This document shows, piece by piece, positions 7,542 through 14,327 of a stretch of DNA of 21,083 nucleotides. This stretch comes from an uncultured Treponema sp. (GTDB lineage: Bacteria; Spirochaetota; Spirochaetia; Treponematales; Treponemataceae), in the NCBI GenBank assembly GCA_947165795.1, contig CAMVBP010000007.1, positions 1-21,083 on the forward strand, given 5' to 3'. Position 1 is the first letter of the stretch; every line of letters begins with the position of its first letter. The translations under genes were made by a program, and so were the position numbers. Under the pieces are notes generated by a model. The model ran no database searches. It had not been told where the DNA came from and worked only from the letters and a program-made list of their open reading frames with translations.

Positions 7542-8462
7542 TTAATTAATCTTCCACTTATTGTTGTCTTTGTAGAATCTTTTTGCATTTACTTCCAGAA
7601 GTCGGCCGTCTTCACCGATCATTTTTATCATGGAAGTAAGCGGATTCACTTCTGTAATTCTAAAATCTGTTCCGTCGTAGTGAATTCTAATTCCTTCACC
7701 CGGGAGGTTTCTTCTGGCTTCGTTATACCAGTCGAATTCATAAGAAAGACAGCATAAAAGTCTTCCGCACTGGCCGGAAATTTTCATGGAATTTAATGAA
7801 AGATTCTGATCTTTTGCCATTTTTATAGAAACAGGCTTGAGTTTATCTGAAAGGCCGTGGCAGCAGAATGCTCTTCCGCAGACTCCAAGTCCGCCTGTAA
7901 TTCTTGCTTCGTCGCGGACACCAATCTGTCTTAATTCAATTCTAAGGCGGAAAACGGCAACAAGGTCTTTTACAAGGTCTCTAAAGTCTACGCGCGAATC
8001 AGAACTGAAGAAGAATAATGCTTTCTGTTCTTCAAAAAGAAAATGTGTCTGAATAAGCTTCATATCAAGCTTGTGCAGGGCAACTTTTTCCTTAAAAATT
8101 GGAAATGCGTCTTTTTCTTTCTGTTCAAGCTCTTTTTTTCTTTTTAAATCTTCTTCAGAAGCTTTGCGTTCAATGGTTACGATATCGGCCTGTTTAATTC
8201 CCATTGGCTTTTTACTGCAGCCAAGAACTCTCGCCATATCTTTTCCATAACGTGTAGGAAGAATTACAAAATCTCCAGCTTTTAAAGTCATTTTTTCCGG
8301 AGTTTTTGCGTAAATTGTTTCGCATGAATAATCTAATTTTGTGCAGTAAAGAGGAAAATCAAAATCTAAATTTTCTGATTCGACAGAACTGATGTCTGAA
8401 TCTTCCAATGCTTCAAGATTTTCGTCTTCGTTATCTATATCTGTTTCGAATATATCGCTCAT
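7542..8462 (-). CDS. ricT: PSP1-domain protein, RicT/YaaT homologue
   Basis: In Bacillus the homologue RicT (YaaT) joins RicA and RicF in an Fe-S complex that affects RNase Y-dependent mRNA maturation and development. Whether partners exist here is not visible. The 306-residue protein has an acidic N-terminal extension (about residues 1-35), a KAGDFVILPTRYGKDMARVL segment (61-80) and the PSP1 core. The two signature cysteine clusters are GVCGRAFCCHG (Cys195, 200, 201) and GQCGRLLCCLSYE (Cys232, 237, 238), all intact. The ATG at 8462 has AAGGA 4-5 nt upstream. It is separated by 70 nt from yaaR and has a likely promoter of its own at 8518-8547. It may also be read from the operon promoter at 10623-10651. 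No clear terminator follows. Confidence 0.92.
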   Translation of the reverse strand: MSDIFETDIDNEDENLEALEDSDISSVESENLDFDFPLYCTKLDYSCETIYAKTPEKMTLKAGDFVILPTRYGKDMARVLGCSKKPMGIKQADIVTIERKASEEDLKRKKELEQKEKDAFPIFKEKVALHKLDMKLIQTHFLFEEQKALFFFSSDSRVDFRDLVKDLVAVFRLRIELRQIGVRDEARITGGLGVCGRAFCCHGLSDKLKPVSIKMAKDQNLSLNSMKISGQCGRLLCCLSYEFDWYNEARRNLPGEGIRIHYDGTDFRITEVNPLTSMIKMIGEDGRLLEVNAKRFYKDNNKWKIN

Positions 8463-8474
8463 ATTTTCCTTATT

Positions 8475-8487
8475 TTCGTATTACGAA
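8475..8487. repeat. Small palindrome in the ricT leader
   Basis: TTCGTA-T-TACGAA at 8475-8487 lies just upstream of the AAGGA ribosome binding site of ricT. In RNA it could form a 5-6-bp hairpin beside that site. As DNA it could be a protein site. It may be chance in AT-rich sequence. Confidence 0.35.
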
Positions 8488-8517
8488 TTTTTTCAAGATT
8501 TTTTTAATATCAATTTT

Positions 8518-8547
8518 ATTATACATCACGAATTATGAAGACATCAA
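8518..8547 (-). promoter_or_regulatory. Candidate internal promoter for ricT
   Basis: On the minus strand, TTGATG (8542-8547), an 18-bp spacer and TATAAT (8518-8523), with TG directly before the -10. The -35 lies inside the yaaR coding end. The leader would be about 50 nt. Confidence 0.55.
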
Positions 8548-9123
8548 GTCTACTATAAGCCCTTTTATTTCATTTACCTGGGCAAGGATTTTTAAATTGT
8601 CCATTTGATTCTGCAATGTATATCTCGTAAGTTCATCTATTTTTTTGTTTATAACTTCTATCTGATATTTTGGATCTGCTTTATGCGGCGGAATGGAGTA
8701 GGTTGAATAAAAGAATTTTGTTCTGGATGGCACCGTTAAATCGTGGCCCATGCGCTGCTTTCGTTTTGAAGAAACCTGATAATTATTCATCACTATGAAT
8801 TTTACAAAATTAGAAACTGCCTGTTTAAATTTCTGAATGTTTTCGGTGTTAACTTGTTCCGAAAGGTCATTTCCTGCTAAATCGACGTTGTCTTTTAAAT
8901 AAATTACAGCGTCGTCAAACGGCATTTTAAGAATTTCCGGAGGAAGCCCGATTGCCGAAAATTGCGGTTCAGGTTCATCGGTTTTATTCAGTAAATCTGC
9001 AAATTTAGTTTTTCTTGTGCTTTTTAGTTCTTCAGATTTTTCCTTTTTATGAACATTTTCTTTTGATGCATTTTGAACACCTGAGTAATAGAAATTTGTT
9101 CCTAAAGGGTCGATTTCCGGCAT
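8533..9123 (-). CDS. yaaR: YaaR/DUF327-family protein
   Basis: Function of this family is unknown. The 196-residue protein has a polar, probably disordered N-terminus (1-55, many Lys, Glu and Ser) followed by the mostly helical DUF327 core. Typical segments are FKQAVSNFVKFIVMNNYQVSSKRK and the C-terminal VINKKIDELTRYTLQNQMDN...EIKGLIVDLMSS. In Bacillus yaaR is encoded close to yaaT (ricT); the same pair is adjacent here, which supports both calls. The ATG at 9123 overlaps the bactofilin stop by one base (TAATG), so translation is coupled. A weak AGGAT lies about 12 nt upstream. The family call is from recognised pattern and neighbourhood; no catalytic residues are known. Confidence 0.8.
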   Translation of the reverse strand: MPEIDPLGTNFYYSGVQNASKENVHKKEKSEELKSTRKTKFADLLNKTDEPEPQFSAIGLPPEILKMPFDDAVIYLKDNVDLAGNDLSEQVNTENIQKFKQAVSNFVKFIVMNNYQVSSKRKQRMGHDLTVPSRTKFFYSTYSIPPHKADPKYQIEVINKKIDELTRYTLQNQMDNLKILAQVNEIKGLIVDLMSS

Positions 9124-9533
9124 TAAACTAAAATCCTGTCTTTAATTGCTTTTTTCTGAAGGTAGTCATTGCTTGTTTGGTCAAAAAGCTCATCATTTTT
9201 GAGCGAAATGCAGTGTCCGTGAATTACGGCCGAATCTTCAATCTGAACTTTATGAGAAATTAAATCGCCAATAACAACTGCACCCGAAAGTAATTTTATG
9301 TTGTCTGTTGCAAAAACATTTCCTAAAATTATTCCGCCGATTATTATTGTTTTTGATTTAACGTTTCCCTGAATTCTTGAATTTTCTCCGACAATAACAT
9401 TGCTGTCGGTTTCTAAATTTCCTTTTATATCGCCGTCTACACGAACAAAACCGTTAACTTTTATATCTCCGGAAATGGAAGTTCCCTTTCCTAAAATTGT
9501 GTTGATTGAAATATCATCTATTCTTAAAGCCAT
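9123..9533 (-). CDS. Bactofilin (polymer-forming cytoskeletal protein)
   Basis: Bactofilins form beta-helical filaments without nucleotide and help shape cells, often by placing peptidoglycan enzymes. The 136-residue protein shows the repeating beta-helix pattern from about residue 14 to 115: GTSISGDIKVNGFVRVDGDIKGNL, NVIVGENSRIQGNVKSKTIIIGG, NIKLLSGAVVIGDL. It has short polar tails, as is usual. The start at 9533 lies 3 nt after the M23 peptidase stop, and I see no Shine-Dalgarno sequence, so it probably relies on coupling. The pairing with an M23 peptidase is the classic bactofilin neighbourhood. In spirochaetes bactofilins have been linked to helical shape; that role here is inferred. Confidence 0.94.
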   Translation of the reverse strand: MALRIDDISINTILGKGTSISGDIKVNGFVRVDGDIKGNLETDSNVIVGENSRIQGNVKSKTIIIGGIILGNVFATDNIKLLSGAVVIGDLISHKVQIEDSAVIHGHCISLKNDELFDQTSNDYLQKKAIKDRILV

Positions 9534-9536
9534 AAT

Positions 9537-10571
9537 TTATTTTGCCAGATTTAAATTGATGTATTTTGCAGGATCTACTACATCTGAACCGATATGAACT
9601 TCGTAGTGAAGATGAGGACCTGTAGAAATACCAGTGTTACCTATTTTTCCAATTACTTCGCCCTGAGAAACAACCTGTCCTCTTTTTACATTTGCACGAA
9701 GAAGATGAGCATATCTTGTATACATTCCGTGACTATGCTGAATAATTACATAGTTACCAAAGCTGTTATCGAAGGTTACGGTTACGACTTTTCCAGAGGC
9801 AGTTGCAACTACGTCATCGCCGGAACGATAGGTAGAAAAGTCCAGTCCTTTGTGAATATACCAGTTACCCTGCAGAGGGTGAACATTTGGTCCAAAAGCC
9901 ATGGAAATATGGTAGTTAGGATTCTGAACAGGGCAGATACTTGGAATTTCGGTAAATAAGTTCTGCTGTGTCTTAAGAATCTTACCAACCTGTTCAATTG
10001 GTTTTACTGCATCTTCAAGATAAGTTGTAAGCTCTTTAATTTCTGCAACTTCTTTAGAAGTTCCCTGAACCATTTCTGAAGATGTAAAAAGCGAAGCTAA
10101 GTCGCTGTTTGAAGCTGATCTGTTTGAATTGTTAGAAACCTGTTCAATTCCAAGTAAAGAAAGACTCTGCGAAAGTGAAGTCTGGAATCTTTTTGCAGCC
10201 TGGAATAAATTTGCATTTTCATCTCGAAGTTCATCAAGGCTGGCAAGTGTTTCTCTGTTTTGTGTTGTAAGATTTGCTATTTCTCTGTTTGCAGAAATTG
10301 AATGGCGGTTGAAATAGAAGAATGAAGATAAAACGCCGATTGCAATTAAAAATCCTAAAAGAAGAGCAAATACGTTAGTCTGAAAGTTTATAACCTTATT
10401 CTGCGAATGCGGAACAATCATAATTGTGAGTTTTCTGTCAAAAACCTTAAATATGCGCACAAAAAAACGGCCGATAGAGCTGCAAAAAGCCCTGAAACCA
10501 TGGCTGACATTTGAGGCAAATTGTTTTTCAGCTTTTTTTAAAGCTTTCTGAGTTTTAGACATTAATCCCAT
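9537..10571 (-). CDS. Membrane-anchored M23 (LytM-type) peptidoglycan peptidase
   Basis: Zinc endopeptidase expected to cut peptide bridges in the periplasmic cell wall. The 344-residue protein has a basic cytosolic tail (1-60), one membrane helix at about 63-87, a coiled-coil stretch at about 92-140, a linker, and the M23 domain at about 225-335. Zinc ligands are intact: HKGLD (His240, Asp244) and HLHYE (His322). The catalytic His289 (YAHL) and His320 are also present. The layout (short tail, one helix, coiled coil, LytM) matches peptidases that work with bactofilins. The start is uncertain: the ATG at 10571 has no Shine-Dalgarno sequence, while the ATG at 10562 has GGATGGGA just upstream. 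First gene of the operon, driven from 10623-10651. Confidence 0.94.
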   Translation of the reverse strand: MGLMSKTQKALKKAEKQFASNVSHGFRAFCSSIGRFFVRIFKVFDRKLTIMIVPHSQNKVINFQTNVFALLLGFLIAIGVLSSFFYFNRHSISANREIANLTTQNRETLASLDELRDENANLFQAAKRFQTSLSQSLSLLGIEQVSNNSNRSASNSDLASLFTSSEMVQGTSKEVAEIKELTTYLEDAVKPIEQVGKILKTQQNLFTEIPSICPVQNPNYHISMAFGPNVHPLQGNWYIHKGLDFSTYRSGDDVVATASGKVVTVTFDNSFGNYVIIQHSHGMYTRYAHLLRANVKRGQVVSQGEVIGKIGNTGISTGPHLHYEVHIGSDVVDPAKYINLNLAK

Positions 10572-10585
10572 CCAATAGAAAACCA

Positions 10586-10604
10586 GCTAAAATAGGATTT
10601 TAGC
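10586..10604. repeat. Inverted repeat in the leader of the M23 gene
   Basis: GCTAAAAT-AGG-ATTTTAGC is a perfect 8-bp stem with a 3-nt loop, lying between the predicted transcript start (about 10616) and the start codon. It could be an operator or an mRNA hairpin. The minus-strand sequence after it has only four T's in a row, so it is a poor terminator. Confidence 0.45.
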
Positions 10605-10622
10605 ATAAATTTTCACCTTTCA

Positions 10623-10651
10623 ATTATATCACAGTAGTTTATTATCGTCAA
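10623..10651 (-). promoter_or_regulatory. Strong sigma-70-type promoter for the M23/bactofilin/yaaR/ricT operon
   Basis: On the minus strand, TTGACG (10646-10651), a 17-bp spacer and TATAAT (10623-10628) with an extended -10 (TGATATAAT). This is the best match to consensus in the window. Confidence 0.8.
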
Positions 10652-10680
10652 ATGACTGCCAAAAGATAATGTCTCTAAAT

Positions 10681-12159
10681 TCAGCGTACAAATACGGTCT
10701 TTGTGTCGCGGCATAAAAGCTGAGCAGCCTGTCTTCCGCTATAGCATGCGATAGGGAGGCCGCCCGGCATAAAGATTCTTTGTCCCGCAAAATATAAACC
10801 TGAAATTCCAGGAACTGTCTGCGGATAATCATCCTGACGTCCGTATTTTGTCCAGACGCTCATCCAGCTTCCTTTATATGAACTGCAGTAACGCTCATAA
10901 GTAAGCGGAGTTGAAACGTCGGTAACTTCAAGATATTCCTTTACTTCCGGTATGAATTTAGAAACAGCGTCTACAAACAGCTCTGCAAGTTCAGCCTTTT
11001 TATCTTTATAGGTACCGTCTTCTTTTGCTTTTTTCCAGAAATCATAACTGTCGCCGATTAAAAGACAGGTTAGGGCAGTGCAGCCTTCCGGAGAATGGTC
11101 TTTATAGTTTGCATAATTATTAATTCTTATTTCATTGAATTTTAAGCCCGCATATTCAAGTGGTTTTTCAAGCGGAAGAATACAGCTGTATGGAAGCTTT
11201 GATAAATCTGCTTTTACACCAAGGCAAATAAACATATTCTGCTCGCCGATAAGATTAGTTCGCATTTTTTCTGCCCATTTACAATGAATCGGTTCTTCAA
11301 AAAGTGTATCTATAGCGTTTCTTGTATCTTGAGAAACAATTACGGCATCGGCTTCTAAAAATCCGTCTTTTGTAATTATTCCTTTAGTAATTCCGTTTTC
11401 TACTACAACTTTTTCAACCTTTGTGCGATAGCAGATTTTTCCTCCGAGTTTTTCGAAAGTTTCTGCCATGTTTTTTACAAGTCTTATGGAACCTCCATGT
11501 GGATATCCGCAGTCGCCGCTTGCAAAAGAACCGAGCGTATAAATAAACGAAAGCGCATTATAACGGTAACCGATTACACTCATAAGAAGGTGCTTTATAT
11601 TTTCATTTTTGAATTTTCCAACATAGTCTATGTAAGAAGTTTTCATAAGTTTTGGAACAAGTAAAACTGCCGGAAGCATTTTCATTAATCTGATATAATC
11701 CGGTTTATAAGGAGTTTTACATTTACAGCCTCTTACATCAAAAACAGGAAGAAAAAAATGAGAAAATGCTTTTATGTGGCGGTACATTTTATTAATTACC
11801 TTTTTATCTTCCGGTGAATAAGCGAGAAGTTCATCCCTCATTTCATCAAGGTAACGGAACAGCCTTAAGTTTTTATTTCCATCAAAAACCGTGTATAGCG
11901 GATCTCTGTTTTCTATAGGATTGTTTTCCTGAAGGGCTCCAACTTCGTGCCAGACTTCATTCAGCGGGAAATCTTTTCCGGAGCCGGTAAGCCAGTGCAT
12001 TCCGCCTTCAAAAAAATATCCTTTTCGGCTCCAGCCTGTAGAAAGGCCTCCAAAAGTATTATGCTGTTCAAAAACAGTAACATCAAATCCGGATTTAGCC
12101 GCATAAACTCCAGCTGCAAGTCCAGACACACCACTACCAACAATAAAAAGCTTTTTCAT
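10681..12159 (-). CDS. FAD-dependent oxidoreductase of the phytoene desaturase/RetSat-like superfamily
   Basis: A 492-residue flavoprotein. The N-terminus KLFIVGSGVSGLAAGVYAAKSG carries the GxGxxG dinucleotide-binding motif (Gly8-Gly13), then the acidic ribose-binding residue in TVFEQ and the second motif GGLSTGW...FFEGGMHW. The C-terminal FAD motif is GLYFAGQRIFMPGGLPIACYSGRQAA. This layout matches CrtI/CrtO, carotene isomerase and retinol saturase relatives. No carotenoid gene is nearby, so the substrate is unknown; an isoprenoid or lipid is a guess. The predicted -10 lies about 7 nt before the ATG and there is no Shine-Dalgarno sequence, so the mRNA may be leaderless or nearly so. It lies 41 nt downstream of the UDG-like gene. 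I see no terminator after it. Confidence 0.88.
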   Translation of the reverse strand: MKKLFIVGSGVSGLAAGVYAAKSGFDVTVFEQHNTFGGLSTGWSRKGYFFEGGMHWLTGSGKDFPLNEVWHEVGALQENNPIENRDPLYTVFDGNKNLRLFRYLDEMRDELLAYSPEDKKVINKMYRHIKAFSHFFLPVFDVRGCKCKTPYKPDYIRLMKMLPAVLLVPKLMKTSYIDYVGKFKNENIKHLLMSVIGYRYNALSFIYTLGSFASGDCGYPHGGSIRLVKNMAETFEKLGGKICYRTKVEKVVVENGITKGIITKDGFLEADAVIVSQDTRNAIDTLFEEPIHCKWAEKMRTNLIGEQNMFICLGVKADLSKLPYSCILPLEKPLEYAGLKFNEIRINNYANYKDHSPEGCTALTCLLIGDSYDFWKKAKEDGTYKDKKAELAELFVDAVSKFIPEVKEYLEVTDVSTPLTYERYCSSYKGSWMSVWTKYGRQDDYPQTVPGISGLYFAGQRIFMPGGLPIACYSGRQAAQLLCRDTKTVFVR

Positions 12160-12166
12160 GGTTTTT

Positions 12167-12175
12167 ATTCTATCA
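12167..12175 (-). promoter_or_regulatory. Candidate extended -10 next to the FAD oxidoreductase start
   Basis: The minus strand reads TGATAGAAT (TG-N-TAGAAT) with the hexamer ending 7 nt before the ATG at 12159. The -35 region is weak. If used, it gives a leaderless or near-leaderless mRNA. Confidence 0.35.
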
Positions 12176-12200
12176 TAAAATCTGTCGTTAATACATTTCT

Positions 12201-13016
12201 TTATGAGAAAATTTCTGATTTATGAAATTCGCCGAGCTTGTGAAGTTCATTCCAAAGTTCAGCAGGATTTTTACGGAGATCTGCGGAAGTTGAGTTTTGC
12301 GAGGTGATTTTATTTTTAAGAAAATCATTAAAGTCTATTGTGAATCTGTTCATGGAAAAATGCTGGAAAACATAAACTGAATTCCAGGCATTATTTGCTG
12401 CCATTGCCTGTGAATCTGACTTAGTATAAGTGTTGAATAATTTTTCTTTATATTTGGTAAAGATTCCTTTTCCTTTTAATTCTGCATAGCCGACAAGCCA
12501 GAGTTCAGGAAGAGAGTTATCGTACAGTTCCATATGAAGCTTTGCCGTGTGTTCTGCCATCCAGATTTGGCTTTGTTCAATTAAGTCGGAGATTTCTTTT
12601 CCGCCCAGTCTGGAAATAATATTCAGCTGCGAAGTTTTTGCGCTGTGAATTGGAGTCTTATTTAAAATAATTACGTTCTTTCTAAAATCAATATTGAAAT
12701 CAGGATTCTTTTTGAACCAGCCTTCTGCTATTTTGCCGGCCTGACCAACCAGATAGCGGCAATTGCAGGTTAACTGTTCATTTTTTCCGGGATTGTCTCC
12801 AATTACAATTAATTTTATGTCATCAGCTTTTTGCACTTCATCCAGGGCGCGGTTATAAACAATTGGATTTTCAAAACTATAGTCCGGAGTTTTTGCAATT
12901 TTAGCTGCTTCGGTCTGCAGCTCTTTTAATTGAGGATATTTATTTTTTATGGAATTTACATATTCATAAAATTCATCTTTAAAGCAGCAAAAATTCTTCC
13001 ATTGGATATCTGTCAT
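12201..13016 (-). CDS. Divergent uracil-DNA glycosylase superfamily protein
   Basis: Probably a base-excision DNA glycosylase or a relative. In the 271-residue protein, residues 68-80 (KLIVIGDNPGKNE) resemble UDG motif 1, and RYLVGQAGKIAEGWF (87-101) matches the phosphate/uracil-pocket region of family 4 enzymes (GxPFVGxAG). VIILNKTPIH (115-124) is the strand that family 4 has as xxITNVVKCRPP. VFQHFSMNRF (216-225) is placed like motif 2 (HPSxxxR). Motif 1 is GDNPG, nearer the GINPG/GMNPG of MUG and SMUG enzymes, whose Asn is catalytic. Cysteines lie at 10, 11, 84 and 86, but not in the usual family 4 Fe-S spacing. The ATG at 13016 has GAGG about 6 nt upstream and a promoter at 13037-13064. 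Activity is not proven by the sequence. Confidence 0.65.
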   Translation of the reverse strand: MTDIQWKNFCCFKDEFYEYVNSIKNKYPQLKELQTEAAKIAKTPDYSFENPIVYNRALDEVQKADDIKLIVIGDNPGKNEQLTCNCRYLVGQAGKIAEGWFKKNPDFNIDFRKNVIILNKTPIHSAKTSQLNIISRLGGKEISDLIEQSQIWMAEHTAKLHMELYDNSLPELWLVGYAELKGKGIFTKYKEKLFNTYTKSDSQAMAANNAWNSVYVFQHFSMNRFTIDFNDFLKNKITSQNSTSADLRKNPAELWNELHKLGEFHKSEIFS

Positions 13017-13036
13017 TAAAAACCTCGCAAAACGGT

Positions 13037-13064
13037 CTTATAAAAAATGTAACCGGCCTTTCAA
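13037..13064 (-). promoter_or_regulatory. Candidate promoter for the UDG-like gene
   Basis: On the minus strand, TTGAAA (13059-13064), a 16-bp spacer and TATAAG (13037-13042). It predicts a leader of about 14 nt that just includes the GAGG site. The remaining sequence to 13199 holds a small hairpin (TTACTT-GCAA-AAGTAA, 13118-13133) and a TATAAT on plus at 13105-13110 without a good -35. Confidence 0.5.
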
Positions 13065-13199
13065 CTTAGAGTAAACTTCCGATATACATTATCCGATAAT
13101 AATATATAATATCGTAATTACTTGCAAAAGTAAGTCGAGACAATCAATTTTGTTTGCAATTTCCTTGCGCGACTGCCGCATGGAGTTGTAGGAGGAAAG

Positions 13200-14030
13200 A
13201 TGAAAAAGTCAGTTATTTTAGCGTTGGTATTTTTTATTGGATGTGCATTGTTTGCAGATGAAATTATGACATATGCGCCAATAAAAGGAAATGTAAAGAG
13301 TTATACTAAAACAGAATATTCAATTGCTTCTAAATTCGGCAATTATTTCCGTACACCAAGCGTAAAATTTTCCCACACATTTGATGAAAAGGGCCTCGAA
13401 GTAGAATCTTCAGAATTGAGTGCCAAAGACGTTGTGCTTAATAAAATTAATTCTGTTTACGATGAAGATAATCGTTTGAAGGAACAGATTTGTACAGATG
13501 CCGAAGGCGTTATCGTATGGAAAAGCATAACTACATATAAAGACGGATTAAAAATTGATGTTTCAGAATACGATGCATTGAACAGCTTAAAGGGAAGAAC
13601 AATCTTTACTTACGAAAATAAACTTTTGGTAGATGAATCTTCTTATAACGGTGATGGTGTTTTAGTTTGGAAAACAACATATAAATATAATGCTGCAGGA
13701 AAATGCGAAACAGTTTCTGAATATTTTGCAAACGGCGGATTAAGCGAGCAGTACACTTATACATATACAGAAAATGGAAATATCGAAACAATTTCAACTT
13801 ACAGTTCATTTGAAAATGCTTACAGCCAGAAAGTGTTCCGCTACGGTTCAGACGGCGTTTTGAACGAAATAACAACTTATGATGATGCTAAGCAGGTTTC
13901 AAAACGACTTTTGTTAAAATATGATAACAGTGGTAACGTAGCAAGAATTTCAGATTATGAAGTTTCAGAAAAATTCGGAACAGTAATTAACGATTTGATT
14001 TTCATGGCTGAATACGTTTACGAATACTAA
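13200..14030 (+). CDS. Secreted or lipid-anchored protein with seven YD-like repeats
   Basis: A 276-residue exported protein. The N-terminus MKKSVILALVFFIGCALFADE can be read as a signal peptide cut after ALFA. It also fits a relaxed spirochaetal lipobox with Cys15 (FFIGC), which would make it a lipoprotein. Residues about 85-263 form seven repeats of 25-26 residues, each with an aromatic pair, a turn with Gly and a later Tyr (for example SVYDEDNRLKEQI, FTYENKLLVDESSY, YKYNAAGKCETVSEY, YTYTENGNIETISTY, FRYGSDGVLNEITTY, LKYDNSGNVARISDY). This resembles RHS/YD or similar beta-strand repeats, though no Rhs core is present. A strong AGGAGG lies 4 nt before the ATG, so translation should be efficient. 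It is a single-gene unit closed by the terminator at 14106-14138. Function unknown; surface or periplasmic binding is a guess. Confidence 0.85.
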   Translation: MKKSVILALVFFIGCALFADEIMTYAPIKGNVKSYTKTEYSIASKFGNYFRTPSVKFSHTFDEKGLEVESSELSAKDVVLNKINSVYDEDNRLKEQICTDAEGVIVWKSITTYKDGLKIDVSEYDALNSLKGRTIFTYENKLLVDESSYNGDGVLVWKTTYKYNAAGKCETVSEYFANGGLSEQYTYTYTENGNIETISTYSSFENAYSQKVFRYGSDGVLNEITTYDDAKQVSKRLLLKYDNSGNVARISDYEVSEKFGTVINDLIFMAEYVYEY

Positions 14031-14036
14031 CAACGA

Positions 14037-14062
14037 TCGTAACTTAGTTTATTGAGTTACGA
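14037..14062. repeat. Inverted repeat just after the repeat-protein stop
   Basis: TCGTAACT (14037-14044) and AGTTACGA (14055-14062) form an 8-bp stem with a 10-nt loop starting 7 nt after the stop codon. It could protect the mRNA 3' end. No T-run follows, so it is not a terminator by itself. Confidence 0.5.
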
Positions 14063-14105
14063 ATTATTATAACCGTTGCAGCTTGAATGTAATGGTTTAA
14101 CAAGC

Positions 14106-14138
14106 CAGGCTTCCGCGCACGGAAGCCTGTTTCGTTTT
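14106..14138 (+). terminator. Intrinsic terminator after the repeat-protein gene
   Basis: A perfect 10-bp GC-rich stem, CAGGCTTCCG / CGGAAGCCTG, with a CGCA loop, followed by TTTCGTTTT. The 129 nt from here to the next terminator hold nothing I can support beyond a 10-bp palindrome, ACGATATCGT, at 14233-14242. Confidence 0.9.
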
Positions 14139-14267
14139 AAATGCCCTTTAACGCTGAAGGTGTTCAGGGATTATTCAATTATTGCCTTGTCAGGGAAACT
14201 TTCATAAGGAAGATAAAGAGTATCAAGCCTGAACGATATCGTACAATCCTCAAAATCCTGCTCAAAC

Positions 14268-14302
14268 AAAAAAAGCCACCTCCGTTCACGAAAGTGGCTT
14301 TT
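14268..14302 (-). terminator. Intrinsic terminator after fabV/ter
   Basis: On the minus strand, AAGCCAC pairs with GTGGCTT. The stem extends inward through G-U and Watson-Crick pairs to a TGAA loop (about 12 pairs) and is followed by seven T's (14268-14274 on plus). It starts about 28 nt after the fabV stop. Confidence 0.9.
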
Positions 14303-14327
14303 AGTAAAGTGTTTTTTCACTGTTTTA

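Noticed and set aside
10629..10832. Open frame of 67 codons on minus
   Set aside because: It overlaps the FAD oxidoreductase C-terminus out of frame and crosses the strong promoter at 10623-10651.
14031..14105. tRNA-like or further RNA gene after the repeat protein
   Set aside because: Only an 8-bp inverted repeat is visible; no cloverleaf or T-loop sequence.
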